From Clostridia bacterium (GTDB taxonomy: Bacteria; Bacillota; Clostridia; Christensenellales; Pumilibacteraceae), in contig JAAVYI010000047.1 of the NCBI GenBank assembly GCA_022791055.1, positions 1-51,504 on the forward strand: a stretch of 51,504 bases of DNA, in the 5' to 3' direction. Numbering within the stretch: the first letter of the stretch is position 1; each line of letters begins with the position of its first letter. The notes beneath the pieces were generated by a model. That model did no database searches and was not told the origin of the DNA. It saw only the letters and a list, made by a program, of their open reading frames with translations. This document shows positions 33,303 through 43,495 of the stretch, piece after piece. Both the position numbers and the translations under genes were made by a program.

Positions 33303-35507
33303 TCACCTCAAATCATTGGGATTTATTTCAACAAAACATGAAATTTTAGGAGTATTATAGTGGTCAACCGCTTGATAAACGGCCTGTATGCAAGTCCTAT
33401 GTTCGGCAACCAGTCGCATCAAAATCTGCATACGATATTTATTCTGCATCCGCTTTAAAGGTGCGCGCATAACGCCAAGATAGGCAAACGCCTCTCGTTT
33501 CGTTGAGGAATAGGTTTCGATTTCTTGATAAATCGATTTCAATACCGCCATGGCAAGCTGCTCGTTTTCTCCGGTTACCAGTACGCGCACGATTTTTGCA
33601 AACGGCGGATATTTGGTGATTTCACGCAGGTTGATTTCTTTTTTATAAAATCCCGAATAATCGTTTGCCAGTGCAAACCGATACACGTAATGATGCGGCG
33701 TATAGGTTTGTAAGACGACCTTACCCGCTTTGCGGTCACGCCCGGCGCGGCCGGAAACCTGCGTGATCAGTTGATATGTGCGCTCGGCGCTGCGGTAGTC
33801 GGCAAAATGTAAACTCATATCCGCATCTACGATCCCGACCAGCGTCACATCGGGAAAATCGTGTCCTTTTGCAATCATTTGCGTGCCGACGAGAATCTGG
33901 GCCTCCTTAGCCGCAAATGCGCTCAAGATTTTATAGTGGGCATCTTTGCCCTGTGTCGTGTCGTTGTCCATACGCAACACGCGCACCTGCGGGAATCGAC
34001 TTTCCAAATACTCGACAACCTTTTGCGTACCCATAAATCCCTGCTTGATCTGCGGACTTTTGCACTGCGGGCATACGTCAAGCATGGAATAGCGGTTATT
34101 ACAGTAGTGACACTTTAAAATATTTTCGTCCTTGTGGTATACCAGCGAAACGTCGCACTGCTCGCATTTCGCCACATAACCGCATTTACGACACATCACG
34201 TAAGACGAATAACCGCGTCTGTTGATGAAAATAATCGCTTGCTCGCCGCGCTCGATACATGCGGCCAGCGCATTGTCTAAGGAGCGGGAAAATATCCCCG
34301 GACTGCCCTCGCTCAATTCTTTACACATATCGACGATTTCGATTTCCGGCATTGCATGGCGGTTGACGCGGTTTTTTAATTCGATTAGATCGTAATCGCC
34401 TTTTTGCGCATGATAATAGGTTTCGATCGACGGTGTGGCGCTGCCCAAAATCAAATTGCATTGGTTGTAATGCGCGCGGAAAGCCGCTACTTCATGCGTG
34501 GGATAGCGCGGATTGCTTTCCGACAGATAACTGGAATCATGTTCCTCGTCGATGATGATCAGCCCCAAATTGCTGACCGGCGCGAAAATCGCCGATCGAG
34601 CGCCGACGGCTACGGTCGCCTCGCCGTTCAACAATCGCCTCCATTCGTCATATCGCTCTCCGGCCGACAGTCCGCTGTGCAATAAGGCTACGGCATCGCC
34701 GAACCGTGCGCGGAAATTTTTGAGTACCTGCGGCGTCAAAGAAATTTCCGGGACAAGCATGATAGCCGTTTGCCCGCGTTGCAAGACTTCCGCGATACAG
34801 CGCATGTATACTTCGGTTTTCCCGCTACCTGTCACCCCGTGTAAAACGATCGTCTTGTCTTGCGCTTGCTCGATTTTCGATACGGCAGCTTGTTGTTCTT
34901 CGGTCAACGTCACGCAATGTGCGGCTTCATTTGCCAACTGTTTATACGGCGTGCGGTTGACTTCGACCGATTCGATCGATACTATACCACGCATAACAAG
35001 GTTTTTAAGTGCGGCTGCGGAATAATCGCGGTTTAAATCGGCGACCGAATGCGCCTGTCCGTCGGATAAAAGCCGATAAATCTCCCATTGCGCCGACGCT
35101 GTTTTTTTAATCAAGTCGTTCATATCGCGTTGCCGATAATCGGGATGCAACGTAGCGTATTGCCTGACCAGTTCTTTTACCTTCCCCCCGCGCATTTGTG
35201 CGGGAATAAACAGTTTGAGAACGTCGACACAACGCAAATGATAGCTCTCCGTCATCATATGCATAAGCACAAGCAATTCTTTTAAGATGACAGGCTTGCG
35301 ATCTAACGGTTCGGCGATAGTTTTCAGTTTATCCGGCGGGCAGTCCGTCGTTTCTTTGATATTGACGACATAGCCTTCGATTTTTCGATTGCCGAACGGT
35401 ACCAAAACACGACTGCCTGCGCAAATCGCTTGTTCTTCGTCAAAGGCGTAATCGAATATTCGGTCAACTTCCGAATTGCTGATGTCAACAATCACTTCGG
35501 CAATCAT
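33303..35507 (-). CDS. priA: Primosomal replication restart helicase
   Basis: 734 aa. N-terminal DNA-binding domain, Walker A GVTGSGKTEVYMR (about 222-234), DEEH box (IIIDEEHDSSYLS), paired zinc sites (CRKCGYVAKCEQC, KCHYCNN, CPQCKS) and helicase C-terminal motifs (GTQMIAKGHDFPDV, QVSGRAGRDRKAGKV). Restarts stalled forks by loading the replicative helicase. Starts 1 nt after the coaBC stop. Confidence 0.97.
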   Translation of the reverse strand: MIAEVIVDISNSEVDRIFDYAFDEEQAICAGSRVLVPFGNRKIEGYVVNIKETTDCPPDKLKTIAEPLDRKPVILKELLVLMHMMTESYHLRCVDVLKLFIPAQMRGGKVKELVRQYATLHPDYRQRDMNDLIKKTASAQWEIYRLLSDGQAHSVADLNRDYSAAALKNLVMRGIVSIESVEVNRTPYKQLANEAAHCVTLTEEQQAAVSKIEQAQDKTIVLHGVTGSGKTEVYMRCIAEVLQRGQTAIMLVPEISLTPQVLKNFRARFGDAVALLHSGLSAGERYDEWRRLLNGEATVAVGARSAIFAPVSNLGLIIIDEEHDSSYLSESNPRYPTHEVAAFRAHYNQCNLILGSATPSIETYYHAQKGDYDLIELKNRVNRHAMPEIEIVDMCKELSEGSPGIFSRSLDNALAACIERGEQAIIFINRRGYSSYVMCRKCGYVAKCEQCDVSLVYHKDENILKCHYCNNRYSMLDVCPQCKSPQIKQGFMGTQKVVEYLESRFPQVRVLRMDNDTTQGKDAHYKILSAFAAKEAQILVGTQMIAKGHDFPDVTLVGIVDADMSLHFADYRSAERTYQLITQVSGRAGRDRKAGKVVLQTYTPHHYVYRFALANDYSGFYKKEINLREITKYPPFAKIVRVLVTGENEQLAMAVLKSIYQEIETYSSTKREAFAYLGVMRAPLKRMQNKYRMQILMRLVAEHRTCIQAVYQAVDHYNTPKISCFVEINPNDLR

Positions 35508-35508
35508 T

Positions 35509-36690
35509 TTACAACTCTAGGATACGATCCAAAAGCACATCGGCTAAATCGGTCTTTGAAAGAATGTCTATGTTTTCCGTTTTATGCGGCGAAATCAACT
35601 GTACTATATTCGTATCTACGTCAAAACCGGCACCCGGTACGGTAATATCGTTTGCGACCACCATATCCGCACCTTTCTTCTTCAGCTTTTCGCCGGCATT
35701 CTTTTGCAAATTCTCCGTTTCGGCCGAAAAAATTATCAGTTTGCGATCGCCCTTTTGTTTGCCGACAGCCGCCGCTATATCCGGATTTTTCTCAAGATTT
35801 AAGGTCAATGTTGGCGATTTTATCTTTTGTTTAGAACATTCGGCAACCTTGTAATCGGCGGGCGCGGCCGCTTTGATGATAATATCGGCATCTTGCAGGT
35901 GTGCCATAACCGCGTCAAACATTTGCTGCGTTGTTTCAACCGCGATTTTGCAACACGCGTTCTGCGGTTGTACGCGCATATTTCCGTGTATCAATATGAC
36001 CTTGCCGCCGCGACGCACGACCGCATCGGCTAATGCGCAGCCCATTTTACCGCTGCTGCGATTGGTAATAAAACGCACGGGGTCAATCGGCTCACTCGTA
36101 GCCCCTGCTGTGATCAGTACCGTTTTACCGGCATAATCGTTACGCGGAAAAAGGATTTCGGCCGCCGACTGTAGAAGTTGCGACGGCTCCGCCATGCGAC
36201 CGGCACCGACGTCCCCGCACGCAAGTCGCCCCGCTCCGCCGTACACAAAATGTACGCCGCGCTTTTTTAACGTCATTTCGTTCTCACGAAAGGCCGCGCT
36301 GTTCAGCATAGCGGTATTCATGGCCGGCGCCAAAAGAATCGGACAAGTCATGGCCATAGCTGTCGTGGTCAGAAAATCGTCGGCAATGCCGTTGGCCAAT
36401 TTGCCGATCACGTTGGCCGTACACGGCGCGATCAAAAACAAATCGGCGCGCTTGGCCAAAGAGATATGCTCGACTTCCCACTCGAAATCCCGATCCCACA
36501 TGTCGCTGACGACGCGATGGTTGGACAGAGTTTCAAAAGTCAATTTAGAGACGAACTGTTGCGCGTTTTCGGTCATCACGACAAAAACATCCGCTCCTTG
36601 TTTTTTGAGCGAACTGACCAACTCGCAGGTTTTATAGGCCGCGATGCCGCCGGTCACGCCGACGACGATTGTCTTGCCGTCGAAACTCAA
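35509..36690 (-). CDS. coaBC: Bifunctional phosphopantothenoylcysteine decarboxylase / phosphopantothenate-cysteine ligase
   Basis: 393 aa. The N-terminal flavoprotein half has GVTGGIAAYKTCELV, the active-site His region EHISLAKRADLFLIAPCTANVIGK, PAMNTAM and the flap Cys in GGAGRLACGDVGAGRM. The C-terminal CoaB half begins near LITAGATSEPIDPVRFITNRSSGKMG and ends with KKKGADMVVAND. Catalyses two steps of coenzyme A synthesis. Overlaps rpoZ by 4 nt. Confidence 0.97.
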   Translation of the reverse strand: MSFDGKTIVVGVTGGIAAYKTCELVSSLKKQGADVFVVMTENAQQFVSKLTFETLSNHRVVSDMWDRDFEWEVEHISLAKRADLFLIAPCTANVIGKLANGIADDFLTTTAMAMTCPILLAPAMNTAMLNSAAFRENEMTLKKRGVHFVYGGAGRLACGDVGAGRMAEPSQLLQSAAEILFPRNDYAGKTVLITAGATSEPIDPVRFITNRSSGKMGCALADAVVRRGGKVILIHGNMRVQPQNACCKIAVETTQQMFDAVMAHLQDADIIIKAAAPADYKVAECSKQKIKSPTLTLNLEKNPDIAAAVGKQKGDRKLIIFSAETENLQKNAGEKLKKKGADMVVANDITVPGAGFDVDTNIVQLISPHKTENIDILSKTDLADVLLDRILEL

Positions 36691-36890
36691 TCGTTGCCCT
36701 CGTAGTGCGCTTCGACCTTGTCGTTATAGACCTCGCGGGCAGCATATGCGATTGCGCGCTCGGCAGAGTTTTCCATCATGTCGTTGTGCTTATCCAAAAG
36801 ATATTTCGCACGTTCGGTAACTAAGCAAACCAAGGCATATTTGCAGCCGACTTTGCTGACCAACTTATCAATAGGCGGATCGATCATCAT
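36687..36890 (-). CDS. rpoZ: RNA polymerase omega subunit
   Basis: 67 aa, typical Bacillota size. IDPPIDKLVSKVGCKYALV and the conserved RAIAYAAREVYND block near the C-terminus. Helps beta' folding and polymerase assembly. Sits between gmk and coaBC, as in Bacillus. Confidence 0.94.
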   Translation of the reverse strand: MMIDPPIDKLVSKVGCKYALVCLVTERAKYLLDKHNDMMENSAERAIAYAAREVYNDKVEAHYEGND

Positions 36891-36913
36891 AATTTTTATA
36901 TCTCCAAAAAAAT

Positions 36914-37522
36914 TTATTTGCTTTGTAACAATTCTTGCACGACTGTTAAATTGCGTTTCATCTTCGCGCGTTCGGCCTCGATAATATCGACAACATGTTG
37001 GGCGGCAGTTTCCGCAGTGTCGTTAAATACGATATAATCGAACGTCTCGTACCGGCCCAACTCTCGGCGCGCACTGCCCAACCGGGTGCGAATGCTGTCT
37101 TCCGTCTCGGTATTCCGCGCGCGCAGACGGCGTTCCAACTCCGCAAACGACGGCGTCATGATGAAGATCGACACGCATTCGGCGTACTTCTTTTTAATTT
37201 GTTGCGCACCGATGGTATCGACCTCAAACATTACGTCTTCGCCCTTTGCCAACATGTCGAATACGGGCGCTTTCGGCGTGCCGTAAAAATTATTATAGAC
37301 TTCGGCCGTTTCGAGAAAGTCGCCGGATGCGATCATTTGCTGATACTCATGCACCGACTTGAAGTAATAATGCACGCCCTCTACTTCATTCGGCCGCGGA
37401 TTGCGGGTGGTAACGGAAATCGACTTGCGAATTTGCGGCATCCGCTCCAAAACCATGTTGTAAATTGTTCCCTTACCTGCGCCCGACGGTCCCGAAATCA
37501 CAATCAACAAACCTTTTTTCAT
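36914..37522 (-). CDS. gmk: Guanylate kinase
   Basis: 202 aa. P-loop ISGPSGAGKGT (residues 9-19), GMP-binding SVTTRNPRPNEVEGVHYYF, and RLGSARRELGRYETFDYIVFND near the C-terminus. Phosphorylates GMP to GDP. Three nucleotides after the yicC stop. Confidence 0.97.
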   Translation of the reverse strand: MKKGLLIVISGPSGAGKGTIYNMVLERMPQIRKSISVTTRNPRPNEVEGVHYYFKSVHEYQQMIASGDFLETAEVYNNFYGTPKAPVFDMLAKGEDVMFEVDTIGAQQIKKKYAECVSIFIMTPSFAELERRLRARNTETEDSIRTRLGSARRELGRYETFDYIVFNDTAETAAQHVVDIIEAERAKMKRNLTVVQELLQSK

Positions 37523-37525
37523 ATG

Positions 37526-38401
37526 TCACTCCACATTTCTTATTTGTTCTTTGATTTTTTCCAGTTCATTCTTCATGGCGATCACACAAGCCGTCAATTC
37601 CGCGTCGTTGGACTTGCTGCCCATTGTGTTGATTTCCCGATTCATCTCTTGTGAGATAAAATCCAACCGACGTCCCTGCGGTTGGTCGCTTTGCAAACAC
37701 TGGATAAACTGGTTGATATGCGAAGTCAACCGTTGCAATTCCTCATTTATGTCCGCTTTATCCGCAAAAAATGCAACTTCATTCAGCAGTCGCGCCTGGT
37801 CGACCTCGACACCGGACAAATACTCTTCGATGCGATTCTTCAGCTTGCCGCGAAATTCCTCTACGACCAAAGGCGCGCGTGTCGCTGCCTTTTGTAATAG
37901 GCCGATCAAGGTGTCGACCAGCTTTTGCAAGTCGTCCCGAATGCCCGCACCCTCTGTCGCGCGCATGGTATCCAATTCGGCAACGGCGGCATGAACGGCT
38001 TCTTGCGCCATTGCTCGCAGTAGCTCGCTGTCCTCAGGCGGTACGTCCAAACGAATGACTTCGGGCGACCGCAACAGAGCCGTTGTCTGAAAATCGTTTT
38101 CCAATTTAAATGCGACGCGCAACTGTTTCGCAGCTTCTACGTAACCTGCGGCCAAATTTTCATCGACCAAAACGACCTTGCTGTCCTCGGAATTGTTGAC
38201 GTAATTATAGTACACTTCGACCGTGCCGCGCTTTAAAACCGATTGAATTTCTTTCCGCACCACGTCATCGCAACAAGCAAGCGACTTCGGCAGGCGCGAA
38301 TTGATCTCCAAATAACGATTATTGACGGTCTTTAATTCGAACGTCAATGTTCTGCCCGCCCGCGTAACGCTGCCTTTTCCGTATCCTGTCATGCTTTTCA
38401 T
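37526..38401 (-). CDS. yicC: YicC/YloC-family endoribonuclease
   Basis: 291 aa. N-terminal MKSMTGYGKG and ELKTVNNRYLEINSRLP, C-terminal GRRLDFISQEMNREINTMGSKSNDAEL; both are the hallmark blocks of the YicC family, recently described as RNases. Full length. Overlaps the upstream AIR-synthase-like gene by 4 nt (ATGA) and precedes gmk as in Bacillus. Confidence 0.95.
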   Translation of the reverse strand: MKSMTGYGKGSVTRAGRTLTFELKTVNNRYLEINSRLPKSLACCDDVVRKEIQSVLKRGTVEVYYNYVNNSEDSKVVLVDENLAAGYVEAAKQLRVAFKLENDFQTTALLRSPEVIRLDVPPEDSELLRAMAQEAVHAAVAELDTMRATEGAGIRDDLQKLVDTLIGLLQKAATRAPLVVEEFRGKLKNRIEEYLSGVEVDQARLLNEVAFFADKADINEELQRLTSHINQFIQCLQSDQPQGRRLDFISQEMNREINTMGSKSNDAELTACVIAMKNELEKIKEQIRNVE

Positions 38402-39351
38402 GTATGTCTCTCCGTAAAGTCGTATAGCGCGTCACGTTGCACGCGAATGATTGCCTCGCTACCCATTAGACGCACAGCGCCGTCGGTTACTTCCCCGATT
38501 TCCGTCGCGGGAATGCCGGCATCATGCAATGCTTGCAAAGGCCGCCGCATGTCGCTCGCGGCAAACAGCATAGAGCCGCTCGACAACAGCCTTCGGGGAT
38601 CGATTCCGTAGCGCGCGCAAATGTCGCGCGTACATGCGTCGATCGGCAATTTTTTTTCGTCAATGACCGCGCCGATCCGTGTACCGCAAATTTCCGCCAC
38701 CGCCCCGAGGACGCCGCCCTCCGTGATGTCGTGCATGACGCTGACCTCATCGAACGCAGTCAATATTCGACTTTCCGGCACGACGCTCAGGCCGTTTTTA
38801 TATTGCGCGTATTCCGATACATCGGTCATGCCCAGCATCTCCAGAATGATGCTCATGCCTTCCATACCCAAGGCTTTGGTAACAGCCAGACGGTCGCCGA
38901 CACGGAGCGCCGACTTGTCCATCAATCGCCGCGCAACACCGATAGCCGTAGTGCAAGTAATCGGACGCACAACGCAATCGGAATATTCGGTATGCCCGCC
39001 GACCACGTCGACACACAGCGAATCGGCTGTGCGCACGAGACTGTCCATAATAACGCCGATATCTGCGGCCGAACAGTGCCCCGGTACGATAATTGTCGAC
39101 ATAAGCGCCACAGGCTCGCCGCCGTTTGCGGCTATGTCGTTGCAGTTGATGTGTACGCTCAATTCGCCGAGCGACTGTAACGGCAATTCGGCGGTAATCG
39201 GATCGGAAGAAAGCAGTATCAAATCTTGCAAGCGAAGCGCGGCACAATCCTCGCCTTCCGCCGCAGACAAGACAACCTCGCTGCGCGTATGATGCAATTT
39301 ATCCAGCACATAACGCTTCAATTCATCGGTTGTCAGCTTTCCCAATCTCAT
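38398..39351 (-). CDS. AIR-synthase family protein, HypE-like
   Basis: 317 aa from ATG 39351, which matches the predicted transcription start; the longer form at 39369 would overlap the -10 element. The sequence has the PurM/ThiL/HypE ATP-binding fold: GEDCAALRLQDLILLSSDPIT, VHINCNDIAANGGEPVALM, VVGGHTEYSDCV, VMHDITEGGVLGAVAEIC and LLSSGSMLFAA. It lacks the C-terminal Cys of true HypE and the usual ThiL context, so the substrate is unclear. First gene of the long operon that runs to spoVM. Confidence 0.8.
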   Translation of the reverse strand: MRLGKLTTDELKRYVLDKLHHTRSEVVLSAAEGEDCAALRLQDLILLSSDPITAELPLQSLGELSVHINCNDIAANGGEPVALMSTIIVPGHCSAADIGVIMDSLVRTADSLCVDVVGGHTEYSDCVVRPITCTTAIGVARRLMDKSALRVGDRLAVTKALGMEGMSIILEMLGMTDVSEYAQYKNGLSVVPESRILTAFDEVSVMHDITEGGVLGAVAEICGTRIGAVIDEKKLPIDACTRDICARYGIDPRRLLSSGSMLFAASDMRRPLQALHDAGIPATEIGEVTDGAVRLMGSEAIIRVQRDALYDFTERHT

Positions 39352-39357
39352 AGAATC

Positions 39358-39386
39358 AGTATAGCACAACCGTCGTTTTTTTTCAA
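39358..39386 (-). promoter_or_regulatory. Sigma-A promoter of the AIR-yicC-...-spoVM operon (predicts leaderless mRNA)
   Basis: On the minus strand, TTGAAA (39381-39386), 17-nt spacer, TATACT (39358-39363), 6 nt, then ATG 39351. Predicted transcription start is the A of the ATG. The -35 box contains the ligA stop codon (TGA, 39383-39385). No ribosome site is visible. Confidence 0.75.
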
Positions 39387-41305
39387 GCGTTTAATAGGTC
39401 AATAAACGCATTCTCGTCCAATATTTTCACGCCGGCTTTTTGCGCCTTTGCCAGTTTTGACCCGGCATCCGCACCGGCCACCACAAAGTCGGTCTCTTTG
39501 GTGACGGACGACTGTACTATACCGCCGCGCGAAACGATTTCGGCCGCCGCTTGCGAGCGCGTATAGCGTGAAAGCGATCCCGTCAAAACAAATTTTTGTC
39601 CGCTGAAAATACCGCTCGTCTCCGCAAAAACCGGATCGATCCCCAAGGCACGGAACCCCTCGACCGTCGACCGATGCCGCTCGAAAAACACGACGATCGA
39701 TTCGGCGATTACACTGCCGACAGACGGGATTTCGGCCAATTCTTCGACATTTGCCGCCGCAAGCGCTTGTATATTTTTATATCGTTCGGCTAAGTCGCGC
39801 GCCGTTTTTTTACCGACGTTGGGAATCCCCAAAGCATGGATAAACCGCGGCAAATCTGCTTGCTTGCTTTTCTCGACCGCCGCAAGGAAATTCTGAATTT
39901 TCTTCGTTTTAAAACCTTCGATCTCCCGGAGTTGTTCGGGGCGGATCGAATACAGTTGTATCGGCGAAACGACCCCCAGTTTGCGATGCAACTGCTTGAC
40001 GGTCATTTCACTGATGCCCTCGATGTCCATGCAATCTTTGGCGCAAAAATGTTCGATCTTTCCGCAAATTTGCGGCTCGCAGCCGTCCTCGTTCGGGCAA
40101 AATAAATGCGCGCCGATTTCTTCGACAGTCGCACCGCAGGCCGGGCAGCACGTCGGTTTTTCGACAGTAGTGCCGCCGCTGTCCTCCACCGTTCCCAAAA
40201 TCTCCGGAATGACGTCGTTGCTTCTTCGGATAAAAACGCGCGACCCGAGTTTGACCTTTTTGCGGCATATGTCGGCATAATTGTTCAGCGTCGCTCTTGC
40301 AATCGTCGCCCCGCAAAGTTCGACCGGCTCCAGTAAGGCCAGCGGCGTCAGCTTGCCCGTGCGCCCCACTTGCCAAACGATGTCGCGGACGACGGTCGTC
40401 GTCTCTTCCGCCTCAAACTTATAGGCAATAGCCCAGCGTGGAAATTTATCGGTGTACCCGAGTTTTGCCCGCAATGCAAGATCGTCTACCTTGACGACCA
40501 TACCGTCGATCAGAAAATCGAGCGCGCGCTTGTCTACGCGGTCGATCTCCTCGATGATCTCCTCGATATTGCTCGAAACCGTCAAGCGGTCGGTGCGGAA
40601 TCGATTGTTTTGCAAGAAAGCGATCGATTGTGCTTGCGTTGCGATCTCCGCATCTTCGATATAGTTGACGTTATAAAATATAATATCCAAATTGCGCGCG
40701 GCCGTTACTTTCGGATCGAGATTTCGGATCGCGCCGGCCACTCCGTTGCGCGGATTTTTCAGCGGTTCTTTGGCGCTTTTATTATACGCTTCAAAGGCCG
40801 AAATGCGCATGATCCCCTCGCCCTGTGCCTCTAAAACGCCTTTAAAGGGGATTTTAACGGGAATTGATTTGATCGTGCGAACTTGCTCGGTCACATCCTC
40901 GCCGACTTCGCCGTTGCCGCGCGTGGACGCACCGACATATAAACCGTCGCGGTAGGTCAAGCAAAGCGTTAAACCGTCCAACTTATATTCGAGCGTGTAC
41001 CGAACCGGCCCGCCGGCGGCCTTTTGCAACTTTTGATCCCACTCGCGCAATTCGTCGTAGCTGTTGCATTTGTCCAAACTGTATAGCTTGCGTATGTGCG
41101 TATGTTGCGTAAATAGTTTGATCGGCTCGCCGCCGATACGCTTCGTCGGCGAGTCCGGCAACACGATTCCCGTCTGCTGCTCCAACGCTTTCAACTCGTC
41201 GTACAAGCGGTCGTACTCACCGTCCGACACGATCGGCTCGTCTAAAACATAGTACCGATACGCATACTCGTTGAGCAGATTGACAAGCTGTTCGATTCTT
41301 TCCAT
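39383..41305 (-). CDS. ligA: NAD-dependent DNA ligase
   Basis: 640 aa. Ia domain (YYVLDEPIVSDGEYDRLYDEL), adenylation domain with active-site Lys108 (EYKLDG), OB fold, four-Cys zinc finger (CPACGATVEEIGAHLFCPNEDGC), helix-hairpin-helix repeats (IPNVGKKTARDLAERY, EIPSVGSVIAESI) and a C-terminal BRCT domain (SGQKFVLTGSLSRYTRSQAAAEI). Seals nicks in replication and repair. Follows pcrA by 9 nt, a common Bacillota pairing. Confidence 0.97.
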   Translation of the reverse strand: MERIEQLVNLLNEYAYRYYVLDEPIVSDGEYDRLYDELKALEQQTGIVLPDSPTKRIGGEPIKLFTQHTHIRKLYSLDKCNSYDELREWDQKLQKAAGGPVRYTLEYKLDGLTLCLTYRDGLYVGASTRGNGEVGEDVTEQVRTIKSIPVKIPFKGVLEAQGEGIMRISAFEAYNKSAKEPLKNPRNGVAGAIRNLDPKVTAARNLDIIFYNVNYIEDAEIATQAQSIAFLQNNRFRTDRLTVSSNIEEIIEEIDRVDKRALDFLIDGMVVKVDDLALRAKLGYTDKFPRWAIAYKFEAEETTTVVRDIVWQVGRTGKLTPLALLEPVELCGATIARATLNNYADICRKKVKLGSRVFIRRSNDVIPEILGTVEDSGGTTVEKPTCCPACGATVEEIGAHLFCPNEDGCEPQICGKIEHFCAKDCMDIEGISEMTVKQLHRKLGVVSPIQLYSIRPEQLREIEGFKTKKIQNFLAAVEKSKQADLPRFIHALGIPNVGKKTARDLAERYKNIQALAAANVEELAEIPSVGSVIAESIVVFFERHRSTVEGFRALGIDPVFAETSGIFSGQKFVLTGSLSRYTRSQAAAEIVSRGGIVQSSVTKETDFVVAGADAGSKLAKAQKAGVKILDENAFIDLLNA

Positions 41306-41314
41306 ATCCGATCC

Positions 41315-43495
41315 TTATGATAAAAGTTCGAGCGGCGCGAACGCCAGCGCCAGTGTTACCGTTCCCTTTTCGTCGAATTTGATTTCCGCATAACTACTGC
41401 CGCCGGCCTCTGTCAACTGCATGATCGTACCCTCTCCGAACGAACGGTGCTTGACGCGACTGCCCTGCCGGAATCCGGATAAATCTTTGACGACAACCTG
41501 CGTTACAGGCGGCTTATAAACAAACGTAGACTTTATGCGATTCTCTTGCGCATCGCGCGAATCACGGTACGGCGTATCGTTCGACGGCTGTTTCGATTTC
41601 GTCACGTATCCGATCTCTTCCAAAAACCGACTGGCTATCGAGGGTTTGCGCGATCCGTACAGAAACCGCGTCGCCGCATCGGTCAAATACAAACGTTCTT
41701 TGGCTCGCGTGATCGCAACGTACAGCAAGCGGCGTTCTTCTTCCAGTTCCGCAGGTGAGTCCATGCTGCGCTTTAGCGGGAACAAACCGTCCTCCAGTCC
41801 GACGACGAATACCACTTTAAATTCCAAGCCTTTGGCGCTGTGAACCGTCGCCAGCGTGACGCAATCGCTTGCGTCCATCTCGTCGGTGTCCGAATAAAGC
41901 GTGACAGCCTGTAAGTAATCGGAAAGCCCGGCTTGCGGGTCGGTTTCGGCGAATTGCCGCACCGCCTCGACAAAGCTGCTGATATTTTGCTTGCGGTTGA
42001 AATTCTCGTCGGTTTCTTCCGCATAGACCTCGCGCAGGTTGAGCATACGAATCAAATACTTAACCAACTCGTCCAATCGCACGGCATTTTTCTGTTCCGA
42101 AAGGCAACGTAGCACATACATGAACGGCGTAACTTTGCGAACGAGCGCTGCGGGCAGTTCTTCGTTGTGTTCGATGTCCATAACTACGTCGAACATGGTG
42201 CGGTCATATAAGCGTGCATAGTTGCGGATCTGCCCGATCGCGCCGTCGCCCAAACCGCGTTTCGGGAAATTGATCACGCGCAAGAGCGCTTCTTCGTCGG
42301 CCGGATTTTCGACCAATGTCAGATAGGCCAGTAAGTCTTTGATCTCTTTCCGCTCGTAAAATTTGAAACCGCCGAACAGCTTATGCGGGATACCGTATTG
42401 CAAAAACCGTTCCTCGAACGAACGGGATAAGGCATTGATCCGCATCAAAACCGCCATATCGGAATACGCATAGCCTTGCGCGTGCAGTTCGCGGACACGG
42501 GAAAAAACGTAGTCCGCTTCGCTGGTTTCGGTCGGCGCCGTAAAATGCTGCGGCGGTTCCCCTTGCGTGTTTTCCGTCCAAAGCACTTTTTCAAGGCGTG
42601 TCGTGTTGTGTTGAATCAGCTTGTTGGCGAGGCCCAGCACACTTTTGGTCGAGCGGTAATTTTGCTCCAGCTTATACACTTTACAGGCAAAATCCTTTGT
42701 AAAATCGTAAATATTGCTGAAGTTGGCGCCGCGCCAACCGTAAATACATTGATCTTCGTCGCCGACGACAAAAATGTTCTTTCGTTTGTATCCAAGCAGT
42801 TTGATCAGTTTATACTGAATGACGTTGGTGTCTTGAAACTCGTCAACATGGATATATTGAAATTTGTCGTTGTAAAATTCCCGCACGTCATTTTCGTCGC
42901 GCAACAGTATAAATGTTTTCAGCAGCAAATCATCATAATCGAGCGCGTTGTTTTTCTTGAGTTCGGCCTCGTATGCGCGATAGACTGCGACAATCGTATC
43001 GATGTCGGTTTCATTTTCATGCAGCAGTGCATATTCGTCCGGGTCGATCCCCTCGTTCTTGGCGTTGGAGATATGCCACATTGTGCGTTTGGCGATGTCC
43101 TCAACCGTACTGTCGGCAGCCTTTAGCAGCCGCTTGACCGCATGTTCCTTTTCCGATTCCCCGTAAATGGTAAAATTGGACGTGTAGCCCAACCGATCGC
43201 CGAATCTGCGCAAAATCCGCACGCACATAGCGTGAAACGTAAATACCCAAAGCCCCTGCGCATCGGGGATCATCTGCTGTAAACGTTCCCGCATTTCGTT
43301 CGCGGCTTTATTGGTAAAGGTGATCGCCAGAATATTATACGGCTTTACTTGTAAATCTTCGATAATGTGTGCGATCCGATGTGTCAACAGCCGCGTTTTA
43401 CCGCTGCCCGCTCCGGCTGTAACCAATACCGGCCCTTCCGTTTGCAATACCGGCGTGCGCTGCTCTTCATTGAGCGTGCCAAGATCGAAACTCAT
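41315..43495 (-). CDS. pcrA: ATP-dependent DNA helicase, UvrD/PcrA type
   Basis: 726 aa. Superfamily 1 motifs: TAGAGSGKTRLLTHR (Walker A), HVDEFQDTN (motif II), VGDEDQCIYGWRGAN (motif III), ATVHSAKGLEF (motif V) and YVAITRAKERLYL (motif VI). The C-terminal Tudor-like patch (GSRVKHRSFGEGTIMQL) that contacts RNA polymerase is present. Overlaps the yerC stop by 4 nt. Confidence 0.97.
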   Translation of the reverse strand: MSFDLGTLNEEQRTPVLQTEGPVLVTAGAGSGKTRLLTHRIAHIIEDLQVKPYNILAITFTNKAANEMRERLQQMIPDAQGLWVFTFHAMCVRILRRFGDRLGYTSNFTIYGESEKEHAVKRLLKAADSTVEDIAKRTMWHISNAKNEGIDPDEYALLHENETDIDTIVAVYRAYEAELKKNNALDYDDLLLKTFILLRDENDVREFYNDKFQYIHVDEFQDTNVIQYKLIKLLGYKRKNIFVVGDEDQCIYGWRGANFSNIYDFTKDFACKVYKLEQNYRSTKSVLGLANKLIQHNTTRLEKVLWTENTQGEPPQHFTAPTETSEADYVFSRVRELHAQGYAYSDMAVLMRINALSRSFEERFLQYGIPHKLFGGFKFYERKEIKDLLAYLTLVENPADEEALLRVINFPKRGLGDGAIGQIRNYARLYDRTMFDVVMDIEHNEELPAALVRKVTPFMYVLRCLSEQKNAVRLDELVKYLIRMLNLREVYAEETDENFNRKQNISSFVEAVRQFAETDPQAGLSDYLQAVTLYSDTDEMDASDCVTLATVHSAKGLEFKVVFVVGLEDGLFPLKRSMDSPAELEEERRLLYVAITRAKERLYLTDAATRFLYGSRKPSIASRFLEEIGYVTKSKQPSNDTPYRDSRDAQENRIKSTFVYKPPVTQVVVKDLSGFRQGSRVKHRSFGEGTIMQLTEAGGSSYAEIKFDEKGTVTLALAFAPLELLS

